Below, in pieces: positions 9,448 to 20,164 of a stretch of 64,000 nucleotides of DNA. The notes under the pieces were generated by a model. The model was not told the origin of the DNA. It saw only the letters and a program-made list of their open reading frames with translations, and made no database searches. The stretch comes from Megascapheus bottae (Eukaryota; Chordata; Mammalia; Rodentia; Geomyidae), in assembly GCA_024803745.1 (NCBI GenBank), contig JANJXV010000004.1, positions 40,554,358 to 40,618,357 on the forward strand, read 5' to 3'. The first letter of the stretch is position 1; each line of letters starts with the position of its first letter. The position numbers and the translations under genes are program-made.

Positions 9448-10933
9448 TACTGTTAGTAGAGGAAGTCACTAATTTCAAGGCATGCTCACTTATTTAAGAG
9501 AGCAGGAGATAGGCCCATTTTCATGTGCTGAGCTGGGCAGTGTAGCTATGGTCAGCCTGAAATGAACCTTGCTTGTTTAGTTTTTTTTTCTTAGTTTATG
9601 ACTAGTCTGGTAACTGTACTTTTTCCTGTCTTTGTTTTCTTCTGAAAATCTATAGCCTTTCACTGGTGTGATAGGTTAATTAGGCTTCGGAGTCAGTCCA
9701 GGAAAGCCAAAGCCTCTTGTGACGTCTTTTCCTTTGGAAAATAGATTCTGGATTCTAAACCACCTACTTACTAATGGTGTGGTCTGTTTATTCATTCCAT
9801 AGTCTCTACCAAGTGTGCACAGGGAGAAGCAGTGATATGCAGCCAAATGGAGAAAGAATTTAGTATGCTCTGTGCTTGGATGGGCAAGACAGAAACACTC
9901 ACCTTTCCAAAAGGCCATTAGTTAGGAGGGAGATGATTGGAAGTTGTGTGATCTTCAGAAAACTAGTCCATTCCATACCTCTTTTTGTTCCTTTCCTTGG
10001 TTCAACTGAAAGTCAGAGAGAACAATTGAGTTCTGAGACTTGTTATTTTGACTCAGTAAGTATTTTCTCAAATCAGTTCAGGGCTCATCCCTTGGGACTT
10101 GTAAAGTCAATTCTGTTCCTCACACAGCAGATATTCAATAAGAACAAACCATCCAGGGAGCTGGCGCAGTTCAGGAAGAGGCTGCTGGCAGTTGGCGCTC
10201 AGGTGCAGAAGTGAGGGTCTGCTTCCAGACATCCTGGCATAGTCCAGTGAAGCCTCTCCTCCTCTCTCACCTGTTTCTTGGTGAAAATGAAGGTGTATGC
10301 TCATCCTTCCCAATTCAATGTATTCTTTTGGTCTGTTCCTTGATAGATACTCTCGGTGCACATTGCCATAACCAGCCAGGGCTCCTGACTTTGAACAGCT
10401 GAGGAAGGATGACCTCTGGGTCCAGGTCAGTGCTAAGTCAGTACAGCTAATGCTTCTGGTCAGAAATGTCCTGGGTCAGAGCAATGTGTGTCTCCCATCA
10501 GTCTCTCCTTGCCAGAGAGCACAGACTAGCATCCAGGCATTTGTGTGATGGTTTGGCAGGAACCATTACCCTGCTTTTCCTGAATGGCCTACTATTTGGA
10601 AGTGAAGGTGGAGAATGAAACTAAGGAATGGAAGGATGTGACATTTCCAGAGCTCACATCAGCCTGAAGCTCTGATAAAGAAAACTTTGTGGCACACTTC
10701 CTTAGAACTTCCCCTAGTTATCACCCTGTAGCATTTATTTCTCCCTTCCCCTGAGCCTAAGGCAAACAAAGCTGCTGTATGACATTTCCTATCAGTGTAA
10801 ATTCCTCCTCTTTTTCCTAAATTCCCTATCCTGCGGCCATGCTCCCCTAGATAAGATGTGGGGAGATCTCAGGCATTCAAGTTTCAGTTAAAAAAGAAAA
10901 TTGAATTCTATTTATGAAATGCCACAGTAGCCC

Positions 10934-10935
<2 letters not shown>
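9446..10935. other. 1.5 kb of unique-looking sequence
   Basis: No SINE, L1 or LTR recognised. Open frames at 9876-10214 (+, 112 codons) and 9676-9918 (-, 80 codons) overlap on opposite strands and match nothing I know. No consistent splice-flanked exon could be identified. Confidence 0.5.

Positions 10936-10979
<44 letters not shown>
10936..10979. repeat. (CA)n microsatellite
   Basis: About 22 CA units, uninterrupted. Confidence 0.95.
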
Positions 10980-10980
<1 letters not shown>

Positions 10981-11016
10981 ACAAACAAACAGATGTATGT
11001 CAGTTGTAAAAAACAA

Positions 11017-11230
11017 TATGAACCAGGTGTCTCCCATTTATAATCCTAACTACTCAAGAGTTTAAAATCTGAGGATTACAGTTCAAAGCTAGCCCAGGCA
11101 GGAAAGTATGTGAATTAACTATCAAAAAGCTGAAAGTGGCGCTATGGCTCAAGTGACAGAGTGCTTGCTTTGAAGCTCAAGGACAGCACCTACCCTGAAT
11201 TTAAGCCCTAGGACTGGCACCAAAAACCTT
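11017..11230 (+). mobile_element. B1-Geo SINE, linker deletion
   Basis: 'ttataatcctaactactcaa', 'gcccaggcaggaaagtatgt', then a shortened linker to 'aattaactatcaaaaagctg' and Geo 'gtggcgctatggctcaagtg'. The usual 'agactcttatctccaat' segment is missing. Confidence 0.8.
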
Positions 11231-11251
11231 AAAAAAAACATTTATGTGTGG

Positions 11252-11315
11252 GTATAAATATATATATGTATATGTATATGTATATATATAGAGAGAGAGA
11301 GACACACACACACAT
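11252..11315. repeat. AT/GA/CA compound microsatellite
   Basis: (TA)n/(TG)n mixture passing into (GA)n and (CA)n, shortly after the SINE tail. Confidence 0.85.
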
Positions 11316-11909
11316 ATGAGAAGGGGAATAGTCCTCATTTGTTTAATAGTTTCCTCATGTAGCATTTGCTATGGGCAAAGCCAATGTGCATAAACAAATG
11401 TATTTCCTCAAGAAATACATGCTAACTTTTCTAAAAACCCTTCCTCCCTCCCTTCTTCCCTCCCCCACTTTCTATTTTTATACTGGCTCTAGAAAGCCTG
11501 GACTCAGGGCCTTGTGCACTCATTTGGACACAAAAAGGAAGGTATGTCAGCTCAAATAGAGAGCAGACTCAGCCTTTCTCTGCCTTGTGTCTTTTGGCCC
11601 CTCAAAGGATCCACACCCAGAAGGAATGTTTTAACAGCTCAAAGCACTCCTTATCCCAGTCAAACTGACACATAAAGGGAACCATCACAAAAACAATTTT
11701 GATCAATTATTGGGGAAAGAAAAAACAACCTAGTATTCTGAGGTGGGGCCATTGAGGCAAAGCAAGTCCAGGAAGCAGACCTGCCACTGGTTTGGCACTC
11801 TTAAGAGTCTCTGCCAGAAATTTCACCTAAAAGAAACTCAATATAGAATCCTGTACAGAATAACTTTCATTTTAGATTTCACAATCTAAAACTTAAAAGC
11901 CCATTCCAA
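11316..11909. other. No gene or repeat recognised
   Basis: Unique-looking sequence with no feature beyond a 62-codon chance frame at 11371-11559. Confidence 0.5.
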
Positions 11910-12022
11910 GCCAGGCATGGTGGCTCTCGCCTGTAATCCTAGCTACTCAGGAGGCTGAAACCTGAAGATCTGTGTTCAAAGCCAGCCTAGGCACTAAAAT
12001 TTGAGAGACTCTTATCTCCAAT
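11910..12022 (+). mobile_element. B1-Geo SINE, truncated after the linker
   Basis: 'ggcatggtggctctcgcctg' through 'gcctaggcactaaaatttga' and 'gactcttatctccaat', then the Geo half is absent. Confidence 0.8.
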
Positions 12023-12029
12023 CATTTCC

Positions 12030-12370
12030 ACAGAAGTTTAAAGTAAATCACTGGTCTGCCATGCCAATAAACAAAAAGTGAGATAATCAGCTTATAAAGA
12101 GAAAAGCTTTATTGCGACTCTCAGTTTTACAGGTTTCACTGCTTACCTTGTAGCCAGGAATTAAAAGGAGGAAGAGGGAAGAGAAGAGTCAGAGTTTGGA
12201 GGCACAGCTCTCTTTGAGGGCATAATTCCCCCAAACCCAGTAACTTAAGGATTCTCCACAAGCCCCCTCTTCCTAAAGGCCCCCAGTACCTGACATGACA
12301 ATAGCATCACTCTGAGGACAAGGACTTCAACATCTGGATCTTTGGAGGGACAGTCACAGCAAAATTATAG
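12030..12370 (-). mobile_element. MaLR-like LTR
   Basis: Minus-strand LTR landmarks: 'aaaagctttattgcgactct', 'ccccctcttcctaaaggccc', 'ggacttcaacatctggatct', ending 'gcaaaattatagca'. The same arrangement is seen at 38290-38640. Confidence 0.55.
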
Positions 12371-12569
12371 CAAGGGCTCAGTAGATGGATAGGACACAGG
12401 TCAGGCTTTCTTCTGGTTCTCTTCCTTTGCCAATACAGAAGTGAATCATAGGTCCTTTTCCCCAAAGGCAGGTAGCATTTTCTCCCATCTCAACAAGAAT
12501 TTAGGAAATGTAATTGCCTCTAGCATTTCATTAGTCAGCTCACCAGACTCTCAAGTAGGGCTACCCTTA

Positions 12570-12785
12570 AAGACCTGTGTTTAAGCTTATGCCTATAACC
12601 CTACTCAGGAGGCTGAGATCTGCCAATCATGATTCAAAGCCAGCCTTGGCAAAACTATCTTTGAGACTGTTGTTGTTAATTAACCAGCAAAAAGCCAGAA
12701 ATGGAAGTGTGGCTCAAGTGGTGCAGCACCAGCCTTGAGTAAAAAGCTAAGCCAACTTCTCTGAGTTCAAGTTCCAGTACTGGCC
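12570..12785 (+). mobile_element. B1-Geo SINE
   Basis: Head 'cctactcaggaggctgagat', linker remnant 'gttgttaattaaccagcaaa', Geo 'gtgtggctcaagtggtgcag' and 'gagttcaagttccagtactg'. Diverged. Followed by CA and GATA-type microsatellites. Confidence 0.8.
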
Positions 12786-12789
12786 TGCA

Positions 12790-12988
12790 TGCATGTGCAC
12801 ATGCACACACACACACATGCACACATATACACAATCTATGTCTGTCTATAGCTGTCTGTATCTGTAGCTCTCTATGTATATCTATGCATATCTAGATATT
12901 CATATATCTAGTCATAGATCTATAGGCATTTATATCTATCTAGATATAGAAATCTATAGATAGATAGATAGACAGACAGACAGATAGA
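12790..12988. repeat. Compound microsatellite (CA, TATC/GATA, GACA)
   Basis: (CA)n about 12797-12830, a degenerate tatct/tagat region, then (TAGA)n/(CAGA)n at 12951-12988. It follows directly on the SINE 3' end. Confidence 0.9.
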
Positions 12989-13002
12989 AATGTGCCTCTT
13001 TG

Positions 13003-13068
13003 ATGGGATATGGTTCAGTGGTGGAGAGGTAGCCCCGGGGTGAATCTCTATCAATACAAAAAAAAAAG
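13003..13068 (+). mobile_element. ID-like fragment
   Basis: 'gatatggttcagtggtggag' resembles an ID/tRNA A-box region and is followed by an A-rich stretch. Short and diverged. Confidence 0.4.
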
Positions 13069-13465
13069 AAAACTCTCTCATACCTCTTCATGACTAAGAG
13101 ACACTGGACTAGTTATATTAAAAACTATAAATTGTGAGCCTCGTCTTGTCTAGCTGGGAAAACTCTGATATTGAACATTTCATTCTCTCTTTGCTCTCCT
13201 GATACACATAGCCAGGACTCCTATTTGTTAACTTCTGGGGGAATTAAAAAATCTTTTTGCTTTCCTTATAACATCAGTCACGTTCTTTCTGTACCCTCCC
13301 TGAGTTTTCCACAGGAGTTCTCACAAGGGAAATTCAATACCCACTTTTCTCTATATTTGCTCCGCAGCTTGCACACTCATCAGAACACCAGAGCCATTTG
13401 ATACTTCAAAAGATTCTTTCCCCCTTAGGTGATGTGGGAGGCCAGAGGAGCTGGGCAGGGCTCAG
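13069..13465. other. No gene recognised
   Basis: A 76-codon frame at 13171-13401 (+) shows no family features. Confidence 0.45.
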
Positions 13466-13556
13466 GTGACTGGGTTCTGTTCTCATTTCTACTACTGACT
13501 CTGTAAATGCCCTTGGGTAAGTCACTGAGCTTTTTCATGCTTCAATCTCTGGGGAT
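13466..13556 (+). mobile_element. MIR fragment
   Basis: 'gggttctgttctcatttcta' then 'cccttgggtaagtcactgag' gives the MIR core order (tRNA-derived, ancient mammalian SINE). Confidence 0.6.
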
Positions 13557-13832
13557 GAAACCTGCCAACTGCACCATGTGGATCTGAACATCATTGCTCT
13601 CTGGGATAAAAATGGGGGGCGGGCTGTTCTGGTCTCCACGTGTCCCCAAGATGATGGGCAGAGGATAACCAGGGGACTTCAGAGATACCCTTGAGCTGGA
13701 AACTCTGTAATATGATCATGAGATATCAGTGGCCCGTGGGATAAATTCCAGCACTTAAAAAAGTTTCCTAGCCCAAACAGGGAGTGATAATAGCCTTCCA
13801 CTCCCAGAAATACTGCAGTGGCAACTTCTCTC
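13557..13832. other. No gene or repeat recognised
   Basis: Short unique stretch between a MIR and an L2 relic; nothing seen. Confidence 0.4.
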
Positions 13833-13970
13833 CATTTTCCCTGCCATAATATTTGCTTTTGATGATTATTACCTGCTTGGTTACTAACCTCCTAGACTGG
13901 AAGCTTCTTGAAGGAGAGGCTCATGTCTGCATTATGCAACATCAACCATTAGTATCTATACACAAAAATA
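13833..13970 (+). mobile_element. L2 3' end fragment
   Basis: 'cctagactggaagcttcttg' followed by 'aaggagaggctcatgtctgc' closely follows the 3' end of L2 in mammals. Confidence 0.55.
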
Positions 13971-14107
13971 GAAGTTGTTTTTGATTATGTTCTAAAAACT
14001 AAGTGCCAGTGATTGTATAGATTCCCTTCTTGAACACTTGTTTGTTAAACATGTCATTTGAAAAATGATGTAAAAATCAATGTTAATGAATTTTTTAATA
14101 AAAAATA
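13971..14107 (+). mobile_element. L1 3' UTR fragment, type B
   Basis: 'ctaagtgccagtgattgtat' to 'gatgtaaaaatcaatgttaa' matches the 3' UTR end of the L1 at 24200-24322 with few differences. It is inserted directly against the L2 relic. Confidence 0.85.
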
Positions 14108-14753
14108 GAAGTTGTGCAAAAATTACTTTGCCAAATGGACAAGTGAGTGAATGCTACCTAGCTTCCATAGAGTAGTGTGTTTCAGTATCATCACGCCCAT
14201 CTAGTCCTGGCCATGATGCAGTGGGACCGTGTTGTAAGGAAAGCAGGTTGTACCCCTCCTACATCATTGCCTCTACATAGTTACTAGTATGAAGATCCAA
14301 AAGCATGGGTTCATCTGGTTCTGTACAATCAGCAAAGTTCAGGCTCTTTGACGTTTCAGGTACCTTGTGTGTCCATCATATGAAAGATTCTCTTCAAAGA
14401 GACAAAAGAATATTCTGATGACCACATGCTCATGAGCACCAGATGGAATTGTCTGGATTACGGTTGAACAAAGGACATGTTTAGAATCATACTTCTGATA
14501 TCATTCTAAAAAAGCTAGCCACAATTTTGTATCCAGCTTATGTAAGAGTCAGGTAGCCTGAGAGTTGAACATCATCAGATTCCCTAAATGCCCAATGAAA
14601 GCATCCTTTTCTATGATGTCTTTTTATTATGAACAAATGCAAATGCTGTTTCTATCGTTTGTTTTACTCATTATCCAAGCTTCTGCTGCTATGGATTACA
14701 GATGAAGCTAGTTAAAGTGGTTAGGGCAACTAGCTAAAGAAAACTTTCACAGT
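14108..14753. other. No gene or repeat recognised
   Basis: Unique-looking sequence; nothing further seen. Confidence 0.5.
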
Positions 14754-15004
14754 AGCTGGGTGCTAGTGGGTCATACCTATAGTCCTAGCTACTCAATAGA
14801 CTGAGATCTGAGGATCACAGCTCCTATCCAGCCCAGGCAGGAAAGTCTGTGAGACTTTGATCTCCAATAACCAACAGAAAACTAGAAATGGAGTTGTGGC
14901 TCAAAAATGACAGAGCACTAGCTTTGAGTAAAAGAGTTCAGAGACAGTGCCCAGGCCCTGAGTTCAAGCCCCACAACTGTCAAAAAAACAAAAACAAAAA
15001 CAAA
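14754..15004 (+). mobile_element. B1-Geo SINE, complete
   Basis: Head 'agctgggtgctagtgggtca', 'cccaggcaggaaagtctgtg', linker 'gatctccaataacc', Geo 'gttgtggctcaaaaatgaca', 'cctgagttcaagcccc', tail (CAAAAA)n. It carries the 'gggcaggaaag' tag of the second B1-Geo subtype. Confidence 0.9.
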
Positions 15005-15576
15005 ATCTTTCAGTTAACTAATGGACACAAGTGAAGTGGCCCATGTATTATGAAAGCAATGTAAGAGTCCCAGGAGTTCCTGCTCTTTGGAAATGGAAGG
15101 AAGGGTATCTTAATATAATGGGCTTTCTTCCAGGCTTCCTCAACCCTCAGGGAAGTGTGTTCTGTGAGCTAGCTGGCTTTCCAAGGTGAACCTCGGTGCA
15201 AAGCATGTAACCTGGAGGACTGGAACACTTACAGATTTCCTTACAACCTCCTTCTCTATGTAGGTAATTGCAAGTGGAAGGGAAAGAGATCTGACAGACA
15301 GGATAAGTTACATTTATTTATCTCTTTCCTCTTTTTGTTCTAGATATATACTAGGGCTAGGTCAGATAAAGATTTATCTTAGATTTCTCCATGTTCTCAC
15401 TCAGTCTTCTTGCCTCTCAGCTTTGGCCACCATTGCTCTGCACTTGTGATTCAGCACACAAAGGTCAGGAACATGCATCTTGTGGGGGGTGGTATTCTTA
15501 AGTTATTAATATCACTATTGATCTACTGCTCTGTGATACTATAGCTAATGTGTCCCCAGAATTGTATCAATATTCT

Positions 15577-15579
<3 letters not shown>
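15005..15579. other. No gene or repeat recognised
   Basis: Unique-looking sequence; nothing further seen. Confidence 0.5.

Positions 15580-15617
<38 letters not shown>
15580..15617. repeat. (CA)n microsatellite
   Basis: About 19 uninterrupted units. Confidence 0.95.
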
Positions 15618-15619
<2 letters not shown>

Positions 15620-16069
15620 CTATCTTTTGTGTCTACTTAGCCTTCAAGTTCTTCATTGGAATTTGTGATTTTCTCTGTATTTCAGGCAATTTGGAGATTC
15701 TGCTTAGATGTAGTTGCTCTGTTCTGTAGTCTAGAACCTGCCCCTAGCATAACTAGCTTCCATACATCTCTAGATATAATACACGGCTTGGTGCTGCTAA
15801 CCCCTACTGTACTCCTGGGTGAATTCTGTCCTGACCACTCCTGAAGGGCAAGGCCTAAATGGGAATCTTCTAGCATCTCTGCTTCCCCAGTGAATTTGAC
15901 TCATAGTGTCATCATGGCCTCAGGATAAGTTTAGGAGTCTTTTCCCATAATAAACAAATGCTTCTTATTATCTATCCCTTGTAAGGGGAAATACTAAGGA
16001 GAAGCTTTAAGTTTTTAGATTTTGTGACTGTGACCTTAACACAGATTTCTTCAAGACCAGCCAATCAAT
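15618..16069. other. No gene recognised
   Basis: Two overlapping frames on opposite strands (15656-15844 and 15682-15876) without family features. Confidence 0.5.
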
Positions 16070-16163
16070 TGGTTGAAGTGGTGCTGAGGCTCAAGTGGTA
16101 GAGAGCCAGCCTTGAGAAAATCCAAGGACAGTGCTCAGGCCCTGAGTTCAAGCTCTGGAACAA
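16070..16163 (+). mobile_element. Solo Geo half
   Basis: 'aagtggtgctgaggctcaag' to 'ccctgagttcaagctctgga' is a Geo half with no recognisable head directly upstream. It is probably a 5'-truncated dimer. Confidence 0.8.
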
Positions 16164-16587
16164 GGGGGGGGAAAGAAAGTTGAGCACACGGATGTAGGAG
16201 TAGGGCTGCTGCTTCCTGATCTACTTGTGTGCTGGGGAACCAACCAGGGATATTTATAAACCATGCCATAATCCTCTTTGTGGCAGCATGGCACAAAGCC
16301 ACTGCAGGAACCCAGGCAGCCCTGGCATGTAGATGCCAGTGGGGAAGAGCAGCTGCATGGAGAAGCCCCTTGCATTCCACAATGCAGCTCCCCTGACCCG
16401 GAAGAGCTCTGTGAGCAGGGCCAAAGTTTCAGGGAATTATTCCAGACTTCTCTCAAAGTTTTTGTTCACATTCAGAGCCAGAGGGAGCCCTAGAATGGTA
16501 AGGTTGTTTGCCATTATTTCACGTGCAAGGGAAGAAAACGTCTGAGTTTTGGGGAGGAGGGGAGAGACGAGCAAGGCACTGCTCAGA
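16164..16587. other. No gene recognised
   Basis: GC-richer than its surroundings, which explains several overlapping frames on both strands (16135-16545, up to 102 codons). None has a recognisable domain. Confidence 0.5.
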
Positions 16588-16652
16588 CTTAAACCCAGGG
16601 CCTTGTACGTGCTAGGCTGCTGCTGGGCTGCTGGGCTACGTCTCCAGCAGCT
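16588..16652 (-). mobile_element. ID-like monomer
   Basis: 'ttaaacccagggccttgtac' and 'gggctacgtctccagc' on the plus strand are the reverse complement of an ID-type tRNA-derived SINE. Confidence 0.65.
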
Positions 16653-16740
16653 ATTGATTTCTTTACCTACCTTACTGTAGTTATATTATCTTTATTTGTT
16701 TAGTTCTTTAAGCCACTCCTTAACAGACTTTGTACTCTTT

Positions 16741-17100
16741 ACAAAATTTTTTATTGTGATTATAAATGGTGATATATTGAGGAATTACAGTCATATAAGT
16801 CAGGTAAAGAGTACATTTATTTCTGGACAATATCACCTCTTCCCGCACTCATAATTTTCCCCTCCCATCTCCACCCACAGGTTGTATAATTCATTTTCAA
16901 CACAGTGTCCATTGAGTGTCACTACTGCATTTGTTTGCTCTCTGTCTCACCATTCCGGTGCCAAAGACATATTGGACTTTTCTTTTTCTTAATGCTGAAA
17001 TCCAGTCGGCAGACACTAACAGTTGTGTAGTTGATATGCAAGTTATATCACCACCATAGCTTAACATCTTAGGTAATAGTAGATGCAATGACTTAAAAAA
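16741..17100 (-). mobile_element. L1 3' UTR, type C
   Basis: Reading from the 3' end: 'ggaattacagtcatataagt', 'aaagagtacatttatttctg', then 'ttcattttcaacacagtgtc'. It mirrors the plus-strand L1 3' UTR at 63775-63925. Confidence 0.7.
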
Positions 17101-17112
17101 AATAATGAATTT

Positions 17113-17325
17113 GGGCTGGGAGTTTGGCCTAGTACTTTGTGCTTGCCTAGCATGCACGAAGACCAGGTTTGATTCCTCAGTACCACATACATTAAAAAAA
17201 AAAAAAAAAAGCCGGAAGTGGTGCTGTGGCTCAAGTGGTAGAATGGTAGCCTTGAGGAAAAAGCCCAAAACCAGTGCTCAGGCCCTGAGTTCCAGGCCCA
17301 GGACTGGTTAAAAAAAAAAAAAAAA
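17113..17325 (+). mobile_element. IDL-Geo SINE with long A-rich linker
   Basis: ID half 'gggctgggagtttggcctag', then a 17-A linker, Geo 'gccggaagtggtgctgtggc' and a poly-A tail. Linkers elsewhere in the window are about 5-7 A. Confidence 0.92.
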
Positions 17326-17400
17326 GTTATTTTTTAAAAAATCCTAAAGGTGCTATACAGAGGGATTACAGTTATATAGGTCAGGTAATAAGTGCGGTTT
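17326..17400 (-). mobile_element. L1 3' end fragment
   Basis: 'gctatacagagggattacag' and 'tataggtcaggtaata' match the start of the minus-strand type C L1 tail at 16741. It sits directly on the poly-A of the preceding SINE. Confidence 0.6.
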
Positions 17401-17429
17401 GTTTTTTGTGGGGCTGGGGGGAGAGAGAG

Positions 17430-17655
17430 GAAGCATGGTCCTGGACCTTGAACTGGGCTGGAGTACTGCTCCCGTCTTTTGCTCAAGGCTACTGCTCTAC
17501 TAGTTGAGCCACAGTACCACTTTGGGATTTTTGAGTAGTTTATCGGAGATAAGAGTCTCACAGACTTTCCTATCCCAGACTGGCTTTGAACTGTGATCCT
17601 CAGATCGCAGCCTCTTGAGTAGCTAGGGTTACAGTGTGAGCCACCGGCAGCCAGC
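17430..17655 (-). mobile_element. B1-Geo SINE
   Basis: Geo 'ttgagccacagtaccacttt', linker 'ggagataagagtctcacaga', head 'ttgagtagctagggttacag' and 'gagccaccggcagccagc'. Confidence 0.88.
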
Positions 17656-18463
17656 TACATTTCTTTTTATTTTCTGCTTTGGGAATATGTTGCGATGGCT
17701 TTTATTTCCACAAAAGTCAACCTATTGATTGAAGTTTAATTTGGACTTTACCCCTTTAGCACTGGTGTCAGACTCTGGAGTGGGCTCTCAGGGTCATCTC
17801 CCTGGAGGCCCCTCCTTACTCAGCCCTCCACCAAGAGCTGAAGTGGCAGCATCCAGTTATTGGAGAGAGACAGTTTCTGGCTCGCCATTGTCCTCTACCT
17901 GCCACTGGTATCGACTCAGCCGAAACTTGTCATGAGATATGCTCATAGTCCTTTGCTGGCACATACATTCATAGATCAAATCTCACTTGAGCCTCCGGTC
18001 ACAAGGCCCACGTTTTCTCTTGATCTCAGGCTTCACTGCATGTGGCAGTGCCCTCCAATGCTGCTGAACCTCTTGTTTGCACAGGCATGACTGCTTCTCT
18101 ACCCCAGCTGCCAGGGCATGGGTAGTGTCTGAGACAGTCACATCCACCCTTGCTGGTACCTTGTCCGATGAGGGCTCTCTTCTATGCTTGCTCAGTCCCT
18201 GGCCCAATCTCAGGGTTAGTGAATCATGGCCTGAGCAACTCTTGTCCAACATGGGTGTGGCTGTTCCACCTGCTTAGACTCAAGCACAATGGCTGTTTGC
18301 AGCCCTCCTTTCAAAGATATTAATACTGTTTATATCAATTTCTTCCCACAAATGTTCTCTCCTCAGATGTACAGTTCTAGATTACATGGCTTCAATAACA
18401 AAGATGTCAAATACTCCTAAGTAAAGTTTAAAGCAATGCAATCTCACTCAAAAGTCTAAACTG
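17656..18463. other. No gene or repeat recognised
   Basis: Moderately GC-rich. Overlapping frames on both strands (17860-18090 +, 17983-18252 -, 18077-18277 +) have no recognisable domain; none stands out as coding. Confidence 0.5.
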
Positions 18464-18583
18464 TGGGCGAAGCATGGCAATTCTCAACTGTAATCCCAGT
18501 TCTTGGAGGGCAGAGATGAGAGGATCATAAATTTGAGATGTCTTGGCTGTATTACAAGATCCTGTCTTCAAAAATAAAAAAAA
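18464..18583 (+). mobile_element. B1-like monomer
   Basis: 'tcaactgtaatcccagttct' and 'atttgagatgtcttggctgt', ending in an A-rich tail. Diverged. Confidence 0.6.
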
Positions 18584-18797
18584 ATGAATGTGCCTACCTA
18601 TAATTTATTTTAGGAGAAACTTGGTATACTTATTCTAATTGTGTAGGGAGAATTAAGTTCCACAGGTAGTTAAATCTTGACATGGTAGAATTAAAGAGAG
18701 TAAACTTTCTCCCAAACATTGAGACACCCTATTCAATGGAGTAGAATAGGACAACAAGAAAACTAGTTTCTCAGTCTCTATCATTCAAATTGTTTGT

Positions 18798-18913
18798 TTT
18801 TCAGGCAGATGGTTTAACTATGTAGCCCAGGCTGGCCTCAAACTCTTCATTTTCTTTCTTAGCTTCCCAGGTGCTAGGATTACAACAAGTGCTAGGGTCT
18901 CACCACATCTGGC
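18798..18913 (-). mobile_element. B1 monomer
   Basis: 'tatgtagcccaggctggcct', 'gtgctaggattacaacaagt' on the plus strand: reverse complement of B1. Confidence 0.75.
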
Positions 18914-19079
18914 CTAGAGTTTGGGTGCTGAATAACCCTCAAAGGCTACAGGCCTAAAGCAAAGGGCCAAATGGGCATGGACTAACATTCCCAAAACAAA
19001 ATAGACTTGCTTTTCCTTTCTATTTCTTTTTTCTTTCAATTTATACTATGTGAATTGGCTATATGAAATAGAGGGCAGA

Positions 19080-19261
19080 GGAGCCAGCAGTTTGGCCTAG
19101 TGCTAGAGTGCTTGCCTAGCATTCATGAAGACCTGGGTTCGATTCCTCGGTACCACATACATAGAAACAAAAAGCTAGAAATGGTGCTGTGACTTAAATG
19201 GTAGAGCGCTAGCCTTGAGAACATCTAAGGACAGTGCTCAGGCCCTGTGTTCAAGGCCCAG

Positions 19262-19263
<2 letters not shown>
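19080..19263 (+). mobile_element. IDL-Geo SINE
   Basis: 'tgcctagcattcatgaagac', 'gggttcgattcctcggtacc', 'aaatggtgctgtgacttaaa', 'ctgtgttcaaggcccaggat'. Its tail is replaced by the long GA array. Confidence 0.92.
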
Positions 19264-19345
<82 letters not shown>

Positions 19346-19346
19346 G
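19264..19346. repeat. (GA)n microsatellite grown from a SINE tail
   Basis: About 38 GA units immediately 3' of the SINE, where the A-tail should be. Long Arg-Glu/Ser-Leu frames in this region (19225-19725, 19247-19528) are artefacts of the repeat. Confidence 0.97.
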
Positions 19347-20164
19347 CCTTCTGGGTTGCAAAACAGATGAAGGTACCTACTGAGGATGTATGCCCAGAGA
19401 AGGCCTGGAGGCTCCTTGCCCCTCCCACATTCCCTGTCCTTGGCACTAATTCTTCTTGGTGTTCATCTATATCTTTGGTAATTTCCTTTGGGATAAGTAA
19501 TTCTAAGATTTTTTTTTCTTTTTTCTGAGTTCTGTGACCCACTTTGGCAAATTCATTGAACCCAAACAGTGGGTCATGGGAGCCCCAGTTTATAGCCAAC
19601 TGACCAATCTGAATTTGAGATTGACATCTGAAATGAGAGGCAGTCTGTGAGACTGAACATATAACCTGTGGGCTCTGAGGCTGTCCCCAGGGAGACAGTG
19701 TCAGGACCAAATTAAAGTAAAGCACATGCAGCTGGCATTTTCTGGAAAAGTTCAGGGTGTGTGGGGAATAATTGCCACAGACATGGTCAAAGAAGGGTTT
19801 TGTGTTGTGAGTGGAGGAGGAGGAAGAAAGACTTGTTGCTGTTGGAACTGTATCCTAGGAGAAAGAATACAAATGACAAAGGTAAAATTAGGTAGAGGGC
19901 TTTGAATGGAACGTATGCAAGAGGCAGCCCTTAAACTTAAGCTTTACTAGACTCCGGGTGCCTTTGCCTTCCAATATAGAGCCATACAGTGAGCCACAAG
20001 GAAACTACAAGGCCTACATGGCTGTAACAACTCTAGCTGTTTGGGGAAGATAACAGGTAAAGTTATGTCAATACCATCTTCATTGTTGAGATAATGCTAT
20101 AAAGTATTTGCTTAAATTAAAAAAAATGTAAATCCTAGGGATTAAGGAAGGTCTATTCAGGTCC
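19347..20164. other. No gene or repeat recognised
   Basis: Unique-looking sequence; the 166-codon minus-strand frame entering it starts in the GA array and has no recognisable domain. Confidence 0.5.

Noticed and set aside
19225..19725. 166-codon minus-strand frame rich in Ser-Leu
   Set aside because: It reads through the GA array and a SINE end; the repeated Ser-Leu is the translation of the microsatellite.
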